DNA of 64,000 nt from Halothiobacillaceae bacterium (GCA_028696185.1 JAQVHL010000003.1:36119-100118), one strand, 5' to 3'; counted from the first letter of the stretch, positions 35,071-43,812 are shown. Notes: generated by a model not told the origin, from the sequence alone. A program made the numbers and translations.

Positions 35071-35253
35071 TCACTTCTGCCCGTCCTTGTCCGCAGATTG
35101 ACAGCAGCGTGACCAAGGGGCGTCCTGCCCCTTGTCTAATGCAAGGGTATTCCCTTCCAAGTCCTCCAGGCATTCTGCAACAGCTTTGACATATTCGGCT
35201 GGTAACCTCATTTGCAGTTTTGCAGTTTTGCAGATTTCCGGGCTCGTCAGCAT
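35071..35253 (-). CDS. Possible small protein (60 residues), uncertain
   Basis: An open frame MLTSPEICKTAKLQMRLPAEY... spans most of the 206-bp gap before the phosphatase gene and starts on the opposite strand at that gene's start codon. The region is less GC-rich than its neighbours and the frame has plausible codons. There is no recognisable family and no clear ribosome-binding site. It may be a real small gene or chance. Confidence 0.2.
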   Translation of the reverse strand: MLTSPEICKTAKLQMRLPAEYVKAVAECLEDLEGNTLALDKGQDAPWSRCCQSADKDGQK

Positions 35254-36487
35254 GATCGCTAAGGTTTGTTCAGTCGCCCCGGCACGGGACCATCAGCGCG
35301 CGGCGGATTTGCGTATGGATTCGCCCAGTATCGGGCTTGCACATACCAATGAAGATGTCATGGCCCTGTTTTCCCGGCACCGGGGCTTGCAAAGCCTGCC
35401 CGTGCTGCAGAAAGACGGGCAACCGATCGGTCTTATCAATCGCAATATCTTCCTCGCGGCAATGACCAAGCCCTATTACCGCGAGATCTACGCGCGTAAA
35501 AGCTGCCTGGCCTTCATGGACAAGGAGCCGATGATCATCGAGGAAAGCATGCCGATCGACACCTTGAGCCATGTGGCGGTGGAGGCCGGTGACAAGGTGT
35601 TTTCCGATGGTTTCATCATCGTGCGCGAGGGGCGCTACAGCGGCATCGGTTACGGGATGGATCTGATGCGTGCGCTGGCCGATCTGCAGCAGCGTCGACA
35701 TGCGCAGGTGCTGGAGAGTATCGAGTACGCCAGCATCATCCAGCATTCCTTTCTGCGCCCGGCCAAGCAGGCGCTGGAGGATGTTTTTGCCCAAGGTCAT
35801 TTTCTGGTCTGGGAGCCGCGTGATCTGGTCGGCGGGGATGCCTTTTTCTTTACCCGTCAGGTGGATGGCTGGCTGGGTGTGGTATTTGACTGTACGGGGC
35901 ACGGGGTGCCCGGCGCCTTCATGACACTGATTGCCGGTGCGGCCTTTGAACGGGCCTTGCTGGAGACCGGGGGGAAGGATCCGGGGCAGTTGCTTGCGGT
36001 GGTCAACCGGCATGTAAAAAACGCACTGGCGCAGCACGACTCGGATACGGGCCCCGCCGGGCGGGTGTCCAATGACGGTCTGGATGCGGCGGCACTGCGT
36101 TTTGATGATGCTTCGCGTGGTTTGTCCTATGCCGGGGCGCGTATTCCGTTGATTGTGCTGCCCCCCGGTGCGCAGGAGTGCGAGTTCGTGACCGGGGAGC
36201 GCATGGGTGTGGGGTATGCCGAGACGGCGCACGATGCGCAATGGACGGTGCGTACGCTGGCGGTCGAGCCAGGGACGCGCCTGTTTCTGGCCACGGACGG
36301 GGTGTTCGACCAGATTGGTGGAAAGAAGCGCATCGCTTTTGGGAAGCGTCGTCTGGGGCAGTGCCTGCTGGACGGGGCGAGCGCTTCGATGGGCGAACAA
36401 AAGGCGTTGTTCATGGATACGTTCCGCGCCTATCAGGGGCAGGAAACCCGTCGGGACGATGTGACGCTACTGGGCCTGACCCTGTAA
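35252..36487 (+). CDS. PP2C/SpoIIE phosphatase with N-terminal CBS-type domain (SiaA-like)
   Basis: A 411-residue cytosolic serine/threonine phosphatase. Residues 1 to about 150 resemble a CBS pair (ADLRMDSPSIGLAHTNEDVMALF, LQSLPVLQKDGQPIGLINR). The SpoIIE/PP2C domain follows, with metal-binding acidic motifs EPRDLVGGDAFFF, VVFDCTGHGVPGAFMT, FLATDGVFDQIGG and RRDDVTLLGL. Position before SiaB-, SiaC- and SiaD-like genes gives it the role of SiaA, which dephosphorylates SiaC. P. aeruginosa SiaA is membrane-bound with a HAMP domain; this version has no membrane segment. The start is uncertain: 35252 is used, 35315 is possible. Confidence 0.8.
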   Translation: MIAKVCSVAPARDHQRAADLRMDSPSIGLAHTNEDVMALFSRHRGLQSLPVLQKDGQPIGLINRNIFLAAMTKPYYREIYARKSCLAFMDKEPMIIEESMPIDTLSHVAVEAGDKVFSDGFIIVREGRYSGIGYGMDLMRALADLQQRRHAQVLESIEYASIIQHSFLRPAKQALEDVFAQGHFLVWEPRDLVGGDAFFFTRQVDGWLGVVFDCTGHGVPGAFMTLIAGAAFERALLETGGKDPGQLLAVVNRHVKNALAQHDSDTGPAGRVSNDGLDAAALRFDDASRGLSYAGARIPLIVLPPGAQECEFVTGERMGVGYAETAHDAQWTVRTLAVEPGTRLFLATDGVFDQIGGKKRIAFGKRRLGQCLLDGASASMGEQKALFMDTFRAYQGQETRRDDVTLLGLTL

Positions 36488-36540
36488 GGGGTTGGGTTTG
36501 CGCACGCCGTGTTCACTGTTCTGAAATTTCGGGGCAATCG

Positions 36541-37089
36541 ATGTACACCCAGCATTTCGCGTTATGCGACCGGGCGAAGAACGCCAGTCTGATCTTTTAT
36601 TACGCGGGGTATTTTTCGCAGAACATCATCAATGCGATCGGTGATGCCGTGCGTCTGCGTATCGAAAAATCCGATCCGCGGGGACCAGTTCGTCGCAAAC
36701 TGTTCTCCACCTTCATCGAGATGGCGCAGAACATCGTGCACTATTCGGCAGAGGCGCTGACGCCGGAGCAGCAGCAGGACAGGGAGATGCGTGCCGGTTC
36801 GGTGTGTATTTCCCAGCACGGGGAGGAGTACTTCATCATGTGCTCCAACCCAGTGACTCTGGAGCAGTCGGAGGCGCTGCGTCACCAGCTAGAAACGATC
36901 CGCGCCATGAGTCTGGATGAAATCAAGCAGGAATACCGTCGCCAGTTGCGCGATGACGTCCCGGAGCAGAGCAAGGGGGCGGGGCTTGGATTTCTGACGA
37001 TTGCCAAGGATAGCCGTACGCCGATCGATTTCATTTTTGAGAAGGTGGATGACAACACCGTGGTTTTCAGCCTCAGTGCAACCATTTGA
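36541..37089 (+). CDS. siaB: SiaB-family protein kinase (DUF6272)
   Basis: A 182-residue GHKL-related protein. In P. aeruginosa SiaB phosphorylates SiaC and counteracts the phosphatase SiaA. Family-like segments are IFYYAGYFSQNIINAIGDAVR, RKLFSTFIEMAQNIVHYSAE (the N-box helix with conserved E and N) and KGAGLGFLTIAKDS near the C-terminus. It lies between the phosphatase and the SiaC-like gene, in the same order as siaABCD. The symbol is by homology of family and order. Confidence 0.8.
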   Translation: MYTQHFALCDRAKNASLIFYYAGYFSQNIINAIGDAVRLRIEKSDPRGPVRRKLFSTFIEMAQNIVHYSAEALTPEQQQDREMRAGSVCISQHGEEYFIMCSNPVTLEQSEALRHQLETIRAMSLDEIKQEYRRQLRDDVPEQSKGAGLGFLTIAKDSRTPIDFIFEKVDDNTVVFSLSATI

Positions 37090-37120
37090 ATTGCATCGAC
37101 CGCACGCGGAGATTTTGTTC

Positions 37121-37507
37121 ATGGAAAAAATCCATCTGCCAGCCACCAGCAACACGCCCGAGGTCGATTTTGATTTTCAAGCCCGGCGTCTGATGCTGCG
37201 TGGCGAATCCTATCCGGAAAGCGCCGCCGCCTTTTATGGCGACATCCTGGAAAGCACGCGCGAGTTTCTCGCGGGGCTTGTCGAGCAGGATGTCATCGTT
37301 GAGGTGCAGCTGACTTATTTCAACAGTTCCAGCACCAAGATGCTGTTCGGACTGTTCGAAATGCTCAACCAGGCCGCCCAGGCCGGGAACCGCGTACATC
37401 TGCACTGGTATTACGACAGTGAGGATGAAACCATCCTGGAGTTCGGGCTGGAGTTGCGCGAGGACTTCCCTGACATCGAGTTTCTGCCTCGCGAGCTGGA
37501 AGTCTGA
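37121..37507 (+). CDS. siaC: SiaC-family regulatory phosphoprotein (DUF1987)
   Basis: A 128-residue anti-sigma-antagonist-like protein. In the Sia system, unphosphorylated SiaC binds and activates the diguanylate cyclase SiaD. Seen are TPEVDFDFQARRLMLRGESYPE and LTYFNSSSTKMLFGLFE; the Ser/Thr run at residues 69-72 is the likely phosphorylation region. The ATG at 37121 gives normal family length, while the open frame begins earlier at 37001 inside siaB. The stop overlaps the next start. Confidence 0.83.
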   Translation: MEKIHLPATSNTPEVDFDFQARRLMLRGESYPESAAAFYGDILESTREFLAGLVEQDVIVEVQLTYFNSSSTKMLFGLFEMLNQAAQAGNRVHLHWYYDSEDETILEFGLELREDFPDIEFLPRELEV

Positions 37508-38232
37508 TGCAGGAACACGATCTGTTCGAGAGCGAGATGCTCGCTCTCGAACGTGCGCGTGTCGCGCTGATGGAGGGCGAGTCATCGCCTGAGCTCTGGC
37601 GCGAGGCGCTGGATACCCTCTCGCGCGATTTTGAACGTCTGGTGCGTGAAATGCGCCGCCTCATCCGCCACAGCGACCGCACCGAGCGCGAGCTGAACCT
37701 TGCCAACGCCCGCCTGACCGATCTGGCCGCTGCACTGGAATACAGCAATCAACATGATGGTCTGACCGGCCTGCTCAATCGGGCCACCTTCATCGACCGT
37801 GCGCGACGCCATATCGACCGGCAGTCGGTGGCCCTGATTCTGATCGACATTGACCACTTCAAGCGTATCAACGATCAGCATGGGCACCCGGTTGGAGACG
37901 CGGTGCTGATCGATGTGGCGCGGCGACTGCGGCAGGCGGCCGGTGACGAGGTCGAGACCGGGCGTATGGGGGGCGAGGAGTTCGGGTTGCTGGTTCACGG
38001 GGGCGATGTACGGGAGCGTGCGCGTCAGATTGCCGAATCCTGCCGCGCAACGCTGGAGGCCCGTGCACCCGAAGTACTGCCGGAAACGCCGGTAACGGCA
38101 TCTTTTGGTGTCTGTCAGGCGGGGCAGGGGGAGGGCTTTGAGCTGCTGTATGTGCGTACTGACGAGGCCTTGTATCGTGCCAAGCACGAGGGGCGAAATC
38201 GTGTGTTGTGCTGCCCAAACGTGTGTTGCTGA
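37507..38232 (+). CDS. siaD: GGDEF diguanylate cyclase, SiaD-like
   Basis: A 241-residue cytosolic protein with an N-terminal helical region of about 75 residues, probably coiled-coil, followed by a GGDEF domain that makes c-di-GMP. The active-site loop is GGEEF at residues 155-159. LTGLLNRATFIDRAR and IDIDHFKRINDQHGHPVGD are intact, so it should be active. The RxxD inhibitory site expected five residues before GGEEF is absent, suggesting little product inhibition. Start and siaC stop overlap (TGATG). c-di-GMP made here would favour biofilm over motility. Confidence 0.85.
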   Translation: MQEHDLFESEMLALERARVALMEGESSPELWREALDTLSRDFERLVREMRRLIRHSDRTERELNLANARLTDLAAALEYSNQHDGLTGLLNRATFIDRARRHIDRQSVALILIDIDHFKRINDQHGHPVGDAVLIDVARRLRQAAGDEVETGRMGGEEFGLLVHGGDVRERARQIAESCRATLEARAPEVLPETPVTASFGVCQAGQGEGFELLYVRTDEALYRAKHEGRNRVLCCPNVCC

Positions 38233-38329
38233 TTAGCAACGCCATAGGCCGCAATCTGTGGTAACTGTACAAAGACGCGGTAGAATTAAGGCCATGCCAT
38301 ACGCGGGACCCCGCATCGAGGAGGTGCCC

Positions 38330-38539
38330 ATGAATCTGCGTTACATTGACCTGCGTGCCGAGCAGGTTTTCGAGCAACTCACCGGGCGTCAGTCCGCCGA
38401 CTGGACCGATGACGAGCGTCGTCTGGCCCTGTACGCCGCCCAATTGCAAAGCCGTCTGCAGCAAGCCCAGAGTCGTGGCTATCGTGCGCCGCTGTCCCTG
38501 GGGACGTTGCGTGGTGAGCGCTGCGGTGAGGCGGGTTGA
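38330..38539 (+). CDS. Small hypothetical protein (69 residues)
   Basis: A short soluble, Gln/Arg-rich helical protein (MNLRYIDLRAEQVFEQLTG...). A strong GAGGAGGTG Shine-Dalgarno lies 5 bp before the ATG at 38330, which supports translation. TAGAAT at 38281 with upstream TGTACA could be a promoter. No family is recognised. It overlaps neither siaD nor the next unknown gene if the latter starts at 38559. Confidence 0.6.
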   Translation: MNLRYIDLRAEQVFEQLTGRQSADWTDDERRLALYAAQLQSRLQQAQSRGYRAPLSLGTLRGERCGEAG

Positions 38540-38558
38540 TCTGGCGGCATACCCACCG

Positions 38559-38894
38559 ATGGCTTTTTCTTTTTCCTCCTGCGACGATTCCACCTTGTTG
38601 TCCGTCCTGCGCGGGCGGCTGGATGCGCATCCCCTCTGGCCGCGCCTGTTGCAGCGCGCCATCACGCATGGCAACGTCGCCTTGCTCGAATCCTACCAAC
38701 TCGCTGTTCTCGCCCGTGACGAGCGTGATGACACGTGTTGTCTTCAGTTGGGCGTGCATTACAGCAGCCTGATCACCGGTTGCAGTTGTATCGACGATCC
38801 CAGTCCCTTGAGCGAGTTGCCCGAATACCTGCGTATCCAATTGCAGCTCGACGCCGACGGTGAAATCCTCCGGCTCGACGCATTGGACGATTGA
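38559..38894 (+). CDS. Hypothetical protein (111 residues)
   Basis: A small soluble protein (MAFSFSSCDDSTLLSVLRGR...) with a cysteine cluster in the middle (DDTCCLQLGVHYSSLITGCSCIDD) and an acidic C-terminus. The family is not recognised. The start is uncertain: ATG 38559 has no clear ribosome-binding site, and GTG 38514 would overlap the preceding gene. The Cys-x-Cys and Cys-Cys pairs might bind a metal, which is only a suggestion. Confidence 0.55.
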   Translation: MAFSFSSCDDSTLLSVLRGRLDAHPLWPRLLQRAITHGNVALLESYQLAVLARDERDDTCCLQLGVHYSSLITGCSCIDDPSPLSELPEYLRIQLQLDADGEILRLDALDD

Positions 38895-38963
38895 TATTCC
38901 GGACTTGCCAGGCCCCGACCGGAGTCCGGGCCTGTCCTGACGGAACAAGAAACGGAGGGGCCG

Positions 38964-39854
38964 ATGCGGCGCTGTGGTGTTGATCTGGGTGGAACGAAAA
39001 TCGAGGCCATCGTCCTGGACGAGCACGGAGAAACGCTTTTCCGCGAACGTGTGGACACGCCGCGCGGTGATTACACGGGAACGGTCGAAGCACTGTGTGG
39101 TCTGGTCGAGCGGGCCGAGCGGATCGCCGGGCCCTGTGAGCGAATTGGTATTGGTACCCCCGGTGCCATCTCGCCTGCCAGTGGACTGATGAAGAACTGC
39201 AACTCGGTAGTGCTCAACGGACGTCCCCTGCGTGCCGATATTCAGCAGCGCCTCAAGCGCGAGGTGCGTCTGGCCAACGATGCCAACTGCTTTGCCCTGT
39301 CAGAAGCCACCGACGGAGCGGCGGCGGGTGCGCCGATCGTATTCGGCGTCATTATCGGTACCGGATGCGGCGCCGGCATTGTCGTCAATGGACAGGTATT
39401 GACGGGTGTCAATGCGATTGCCGGTGAGTGGGGGCATAACCCCTTGCCCTGGCCGCGAGACGAGGAACAGCCGGGTCCCTCATGCTATTGCGGGCGTCAA
39501 GGGTGTATCGAAACCTGGCTTTCCGGCACAGGGTTCGAGAATGACCATGTGCGTTCAGGCGGCGAGCCCTTGAGCGCTCGACAGATTGTCGAGCGGGCCG
39601 AAGCGGGGGATGCGCTGGCCCTGGCCTCCCTTGCGCGCTATGAAGAACGACTGGCGCGGGGGCTGGCTCATGTCATCAATATCCTCGATCCCCAGGTGAT
39701 CGTGCTGGGCGGCGGCATGAGCAATGTCACGCGTCTGTACGAATCCGTTCCGCGCCTGTGGGCGCCTCATGTTTTTTCCGACCGGGTGGATACTCGCCTC
39801 GTGCCCCCCATCCATGGGGATTCCAGCGGTGTGCGTGGCGCTGCCTGGTTGTAA
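38964..39854 (+). CDS. ROK-family sugar kinase (fructokinase/glucokinase-like)
   Basis: A 296-residue cytosolic ATP-dependent sugar kinase. The phosphate-binding DLGGTKIEA (residues 6-14), LANDANCFALSEATDGAAAG, and GVIIGTGCGAGIVVNG are present. The ROK zinc motif appears as CYCGRQGCIETW. Catalytic aspartate lies in NDAN. Sequence style is nearest to bacterial fructokinases/manno(fructo)kinases, but N-acetylglucosamine is also possible. GGAGG precedes the start. Confidence 0.85.
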   Translation: MRRCGVDLGGTKIEAIVLDEHGETLFRERVDTPRGDYTGTVEALCGLVERAERIAGPCERIGIGTPGAISPASGLMKNCNSVVLNGRPLRADIQQRLKREVRLANDANCFALSEATDGAAAGAPIVFGVIIGTGCGAGIVVNGQVLTGVNAIAGEWGHNPLPWPRDEEQPGPSCYCGRQGCIETWLSGTGFENDHVRSGGEPLSARQIVERAEAGDALALASLARYEERLARGLAHVINILDPQVIVLGGGMSNVTRLYESVPRLWAPHVFSDRVDTRLVPPIHGDSSGVRGAAWL

Positions 39855-40340
39855 CGGGTGGCTTGTTTTTTTTCGGCTATTTATCCTGTCCTGAAAAATC
39901 ACAACCTTTGCTTGCTTATCTGCTCAGGCCTCACAGGGGGCACGTGGAGGTTTGGATTTCATGGGCTTGGGAGCCATAACGAAAAATCCGGGTTCAGTCG
40001 TCCGTTACGCATTCAGGGTGTTTTACAAAGCGAAGGTTTGTTGGACGAAGGGCCCTCACTGGACGCTACAGCGTCCAACAAACCTTCGTTTATCAAACAC
40101 ACTCAGGGCTGGATGAATCGACGGTGCCGATGGCCTTTGCATCTTGTTTTTCCATGGTTTTTCGTCCTTGTTGCCTTTACACCACGCGGTTCAGGGTCTA
40201 CGCTCAAAAAAACACCTTAACCCGGTTGCTTTGTGTGGTTATTGGTGCATAATCATAATTAATGCGTTCCCGTGTAAAACCCCACCAGCCGCCCAGGGAC
40301 GCGACAAAAAAGGGTGGCGTGCTTTGAGGAGACTTGAGTC
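39855..40340. other. 486-bp gene-free region
   Basis: Between the ROK kinase and the 42-residue membrane protein no convincing gene is seen. It contains the long inverted repeat at 40031-40088. Its last 100 bases are AT-rich, with TTGCTT and CATAAT elements that could be the promoter of the small gene. Short open frames across it show no family resemblance. Confidence 0.5.
40031..40088. repeat. Nested inverted repeat related to the dispersed hairpin element
   Basis: CGAAGGTTTGTTGGAC (40031-40046) and its exact reverse complement (40073-40088) form a 16-bp stem. Inside, GGACGCT/AGCGTCC (40061-40076) forms a 7-bp hairpin that shares GTCC with the outer arm, so the two pairings partly exclude each other. 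The core CGAAGGTT(T/G)GTTGGACGA and the following AAGGGCCC also occur at 63625-63662, the outer end of repeat copy B. Confidence 0.7.
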
Positions 40341-40469
40341 ATGAACATTGAAAGTCTGATTGTCGTCATGTCCATCGTGACGATCGTAAGTATCTTCGGC
40401 TTCCTCGGTTATGTTTTCTGGATGTTCTGGCAAAAATCCGGCGAGGCGCTGCGCGATAAGCATTCCTGA
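40341..40469 (+). CDS. Small single-span membrane protein (42 residues)
   Basis: A 42-residue protein MNIESLIVVMSIVTIVSIFG... with one strongly hydrophobic helix (about residues 6-30) ending in an aromatic belt (GYVFWMFWQK), then a short charged tail. AGGAG lies nine bases before the ATG, an AT-rich promoter-like stretch precedes it and a terminator follows, so it is probably a real monocistronic gene. Size and topology resemble small accessory subunits of respiratory oxidases such as CcoQ/CcoM/CydX, but no family is firmly recognised. Confidence 0.65.
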   Translation: MNIESLIVVMSIVTIVSIFGFLGYVFWMFWQKSGEALRDKHS

Positions 40470-40558
40470 TAAAGCCCGCTGAAACCGCGCCGACGCGAAA
40501 AACGCCGTTCGCGGACGGTGCTCCTCCTGCCGCCTGGGGCATCGATGTACCGGTCTCT

Positions 40559-40585
40559 CCCGCCCGCATGGGCGGGTTTGTTTTT
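40559..40585 (+). terminator. Intrinsic terminator after the 42-residue gene
   Basis: CCCGCCC and GGGCGGG form a 7-bp stem with a GCAT loop followed by TTTGTTTTT. It ends the small transcript before the glycosyltransferase gene. Confidence 0.88.
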
Positions 40586-40711
40586 GGGACAGCTGCTGCC
40601 GCGAAGGGCCACCGTCAATCTCCTCCAGCGGAGTTATCCGGGCGCATCGTCCTGATCGTGGCGGGCTGGTAGAATGGCGCATCCTTTTCGTCATTCGCCG
40701 AGTTCCCGAGC

Positions 40712-41707
40712 ATGTCGCATAGCCTGTCCCTGGTCATTCCCATGTATAACGAGGAGGACAATGTCCTGCCCATGCTGGAACGGGTGCATGAGGCGCTGGG
40801 CGATTACTCGATGCCCTGGGAGGTGTTGCTGGTCAATGACGGCAGCCGTGACCGTACGGTCTTGCGCATGCGTGAGGGGCGTGAACGCTTCGGTGCGCAT
40901 GTGCGCATTGTCGATCTGCGGCGTAATTTCGGCCAGACGGCGGCCATGCAGGCGGGTATCGATGCCGCACGCGGCGAGGTGATCGCTACCCTCGATGGCG
41001 ATCTGCAGAACGATCCGGTTGATATTCCGCGCCTCGTTCAGCGCCTGCTTGATGAGGATCTGGACATGGTGGCCGGTTGGCGGCGCAACCGGCAGGACAA
41101 CCTCTGGCTGCGCAAGGTGCCTTCGCGTATCGCCAACCGGCTGATCCGCCGTATTACCGGGGTCGAGCTTCACGATTACGGCTGTTCGCTCAAGGTGTTC
41201 CGCGCCGAGGTCATCAAGGGGGTGCGCCTGTACGGCGAGATGCATCGCTTCATTCCCGCCTGGATGGCGACCCATACCGCGCCTTCGCGTATCGCCGAGG
41301 AAGTGGTTTCGCATTATCCGCGCACGCGCGGCGAGTCCAAGTACGGCCTGTCCCGCACCTTCCGCGTCATCATCGACTTGCTCAGTGTGTATTTTTTCAT
41401 GCGGTTTTCGGCACGGCCGGCGCATTTTTTCGGCATGCTCGGTCTGGGTTTCGGCGGCGTGGGCGGGCTGATTCTTGCCTATCTGTTCTTGCTCAAGCTG
41501 ATGGGCGAGTCGATCGGTGATCGGCCCCTGTTCATGGTCGGCATCATGTGCGTGCTCATTGCCGTGCAGATTCTGACTACCGGGGTGCTGTCGGAAATGC
41601 TCTCGCGGACTTATTACGAGGCCCAGGAGCGTAAATCCTATGTCCTGCGCAACGCAGACGAGCTGTCCATCGAGGCGGGCGAGGGCTGGCGGCATGCGGG
41701 ACAGTGA
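40712..41707 (+). CDS. Polyprenyl-phosphate glycosyltransferase (GT2, DPM1/ArnC-like)
   Basis: A 331-residue membrane-anchored GT2 enzyme that would transfer a sugar from a nucleotide donor to undecaprenyl phosphate. The catalytic domain (about 1-230) has SLVIPMYNEEDNV, LLVNDGSRDRT, LRRNFGQTAAMQAGID and the metal-binding TLDGDLQNDP. Two C-terminal transmembrane helices follow (about 232-260 and 270-290). The PAP2 phosphatase gene overlaps its end by 14 bp. Which sugar is used is unknown. Confidence 0.85.
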   Translation: MSHSLSLVIPMYNEEDNVLPMLERVHEALGDYSMPWEVLLVNDGSRDRTVLRMREGRERFGAHVRIVDLRRNFGQTAAMQAGIDAARGEVIATLDGDLQNDPVDIPRLVQRLLDEDLDMVAGWRRNRQDNLWLRKVPSRIANRLIRRITGVELHDYGCSLKVFRAEVIKGVRLYGEMHRFIPAWMATHTAPSRIAEEVVSHYPRTRGESKYGLSRTFRVIIDLLSVYFFMRFSARPAHFFGMLGLGFGGVGGLILAYLFLLKLMGESIGDRPLFMVGIMCVLIAVQILTTGVLSEMLSRTYYEAQERKSYVLRNADELSIEAGEGWRHAGQ

Positions 41708-42476
41708 GCTGTCCGCCCTGCGTTTACGTTATGCCCTGGTGGCTGCCGCGCTGGCCGCGCTTCTGGTTGGTACCTTGATGCCGGGCGCCAACCGGGCGCT
41801 GTTTCATGGGATTAATGACTGGGGCATGCACGCCCCGCGTCTCTGGGCCGGCCTGACCGTGCTGGGCGACACCCTGACCGCGCTGGCCATCCTCCTGCCC
41901 TTTGCGGTGCGACGCCTGGATGTGGTCTGGCTGGCCTTGCTGACCGTGCTGGTCACCAGTCCCGTGGTGCGCGGTCTGAAACTGGCCTTCGATCTGCCGC
42001 GCCCTTATGCCGTGTTGCCGCCGGAGCAATTCATGGTGATCGGCAATCCCCTGTCCAGCCTGTCCTTTCCTTCCGGGCATTCGGCCACGGTCTTCGCTCT
42101 GGCGGGCGTGCTGGTACTGGGTTTGCAACTTCGCGGACTGGCGTTTGTCCTGGTGCTGGGGCTGGCGATGCTGGCGGCGCTTTCGCGTTCGGCGGTAGGC
42201 GCGCACTGGCCAATGGATATCGCTGCCGGTGCGCTGATCGGCTGGGGCGGTGCGGCACTGGGGGCATGGCTGGCCGCACGCTGGGCCGTGCGGCCGCATC
42301 CCTATCTGCAACGGGGTTTTTTTGGGGTGCTTCTGGGGTGTACCTTGTGGTTGCCCTTCCATGCCAGCGGATATCCCCCCGGTTACTGGATGCAGTATCT
42401 GGTGGCCTTGGGCGCCCTGGGCATGAGCGTCCTGCTGCTTTGGGGGCGTAAACCCCCGCTCTCTGGGGCGCCTTGA
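41694..42476 (+). CDS. PAP2-family membrane phosphatase
   Basis: A 260-residue inner-membrane protein with about six helices. The three PAP2 motifs are intact: KLAFDLPRPY, SFPSGHSA and SRSAVGAHWPMDIAAG, the histidines being catalytic. Such enzymes dephosphorylate undecaprenyl pyrophosphate, lipid A or phosphatidic acid on the periplasmic side. Pairing with a polyprenyl-phosphate glycosyltransferase suggests a lipid-carrier or glycolipid substrate. The ATG at 41694 overlaps the glycosyltransferase gene. Confidence 0.82.
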   Translation: MRDSELSALRLRYALVAAALAALLVGTLMPGANRALFHGINDWGMHAPRLWAGLTVLGDTLTALAILLPFAVRRLDVVWLALLTVLVTSPVVRGLKLAFDLPRPYAVLPPEQFMVIGNPLSSLSFPSGHSATVFALAGVLVLGLQLRGLAFVLVLGLAMLAALSRSAVGAHWPMDIAAGALIGWGGAALGAWLAARWAVRPHPYLQRGFFGVLLGCTLWLPFHASGYPPGYWMQYLVALGALGMSVLLLWGRKPPLSGAP

Positions 42477-42555
42477 TGAGCTTATGCCTTGCCCCAGCGG
42501 CGTAAAACCCGCAAAATCCAGCCACTTTTTCATTTACGGAATCCTTGAGCGCTCC

Positions 42556-43812
42556 ATGTCGCTGATCGCCCTTGGCCTCAACCATAAGACCGCTCCGGTG
42601 GATGTGCGCGAACGGCTCGCGCTCGCCCCGGAACGGATGGTTGACGCCCTGCGCGAGCTGGTGTCCCTGGGGCCGGTGCGCGAAGCGGCCATCGTCTCGA
42701 CCTGCAACCGCATGGAGATTTACTCACGGGTGGCGGAGGGGGGCGACGAGGCGCTGGTGGACTGGCTCCACGGTCAGCACAGCTTTACACCGGCCGATCT
42801 GCGTCCCTACCTGTATGCGCACCGTGAGGACAGCGCGATTCGTCATCTCCTGCGTGTGGCCTGCGGTCTGGATTCGCTGGTGCTGGGCGAGCCGCAGATT
42901 CTCGGGCAGATCAAGACGGCTTACGGTCAGGCCAGTGAGGCCCACACCCTGGGGCCGACGCTCAATCGCCTGTTTCAGCATGCGTTTGCCGTGGCCAAGC
43001 AGGTGCGCACCGATACGGCCATCGGGGCGAGCCCGGTGTCGGTGGCGTTTGCTGCCGTGTCGCTGGCGCGGCAGATTTTCGGTCGCCTGGACACCAAGAC
43101 CGCGTTGCTGATCGGTGCGGGCGAAACCATCGAGTTGGCCGCGCGCCATCTACACGCCAACGGCCTGGCGCGGGTTATCGTCGCCAACCGTACCGTGGAG
43201 CGCGCGCATGCGCTGGCCGAGCAGTTCGGCGGCTATGCCATCGCCCTGAGTGAGTTGAGCGCGCACCTGCATGAGGCCGATATCGTCATCGCCTCGACGG
43301 CGAGCCCGGTGCCGGTTCTGGGCAAGGGCGCGGTGGAAAGTGCCTTGAAGCGCCGCAAGCGGCGTCCCATTTTCATGGTGGATATTGCCGTTCCGCGCGA
43401 CATCGAACCCGAAGTCGGCAGTCTGGAAGACGTCTATCTGTACACGGTGGACGACCTGGAGCAGGTGATCGAGGAAAACCGGCGTTCGCGTGCCGAAGCG
43501 GCGCAGCAGGCCGAGGAGATCATCGATACCCAGGTGCACAGCTTTCTTGACTGGCTGCGCGCGCAGGGCGCGACCGGATTGATCCGCGACTATCGCGATC
43601 AGGCCGGACGCCTGCGGGACGAGACACTGGAGCGTGCCTACCGCCTGTTGCGTCAGGGCCGCTCGCCGGAGGAGGCCCTGGACTTCCTCGCCCATACCCT
43701 GACCAACAAACTCACCCACCATCCCACCGCGCGCCTGCGCGAAGCCTGCGGCGAAGGTCGGCTGGATGTGATCGAGCACGCGCGCCACCTGCTGGATCTG
43801 GGGCAGGACTGA
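42556..43812 (+). CDS. hemA: Glutamyl-tRNA reductase
   Basis: A 418-residue enzyme that reduces glutamyl-tRNA(Glu) to glutamate-1-semialdehyde, the first committed step of heme and other tetrapyrroles in the C5 pathway. The start [19 protein letters not shown] and the catalytic cysteine C50 in STCNRMEIY are diagnostic. A NADPH-binding domain ([16 protein letters not shown]) and a C-terminal dimerisation domain follow. The ATG at 42556 fits the family N-terminus. The order hemA-prfA-prmC is the classical gammaproteobacterial arrangement. Confidence 0.95.
   Translation: MSLIALGLNHKTAPVDVRERLALAPERMVDALRELVSLGPVREAAIVSTCNRMEIYSRVAEGGDEALVDWLHGQHSFTPADLRPYLYAHREDSAIRHLLRVACGLDSLVLGEPQILGQIKTAYGQASEAHTLGPTLNRLFQHAFAVAKQVRTDTAIGASPVSVAFAAVSLARQIFGRLDTKTALLIGAGETIELAARHLHANGLARVIVANRTVERAHALAEQFGGYAIALSELSAHLHEADIVIASTASPVPVLGKGAVESALKRRKRRPIFMVDIAVPRDIEPEVGSLEDVYLYTVDDLEQVIEENRRSRAEAAQQAEEIIDTQVHSFLDWLRAQGATGLIRDYRDQAGRLRDETLERAYRLLRQGRSPEEALDFLAHTLTNKLTHHPTARLREACGEGRLDVIEHARHLLDLGQD

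Noticed and set aside
35212..35235. Three short tandem TTTTGCAG units near the phosphatase start, as a phase-variable repeat
   Set aside because: Only three imperfect units in a region of uncertain coding status; too few for slippage switching.
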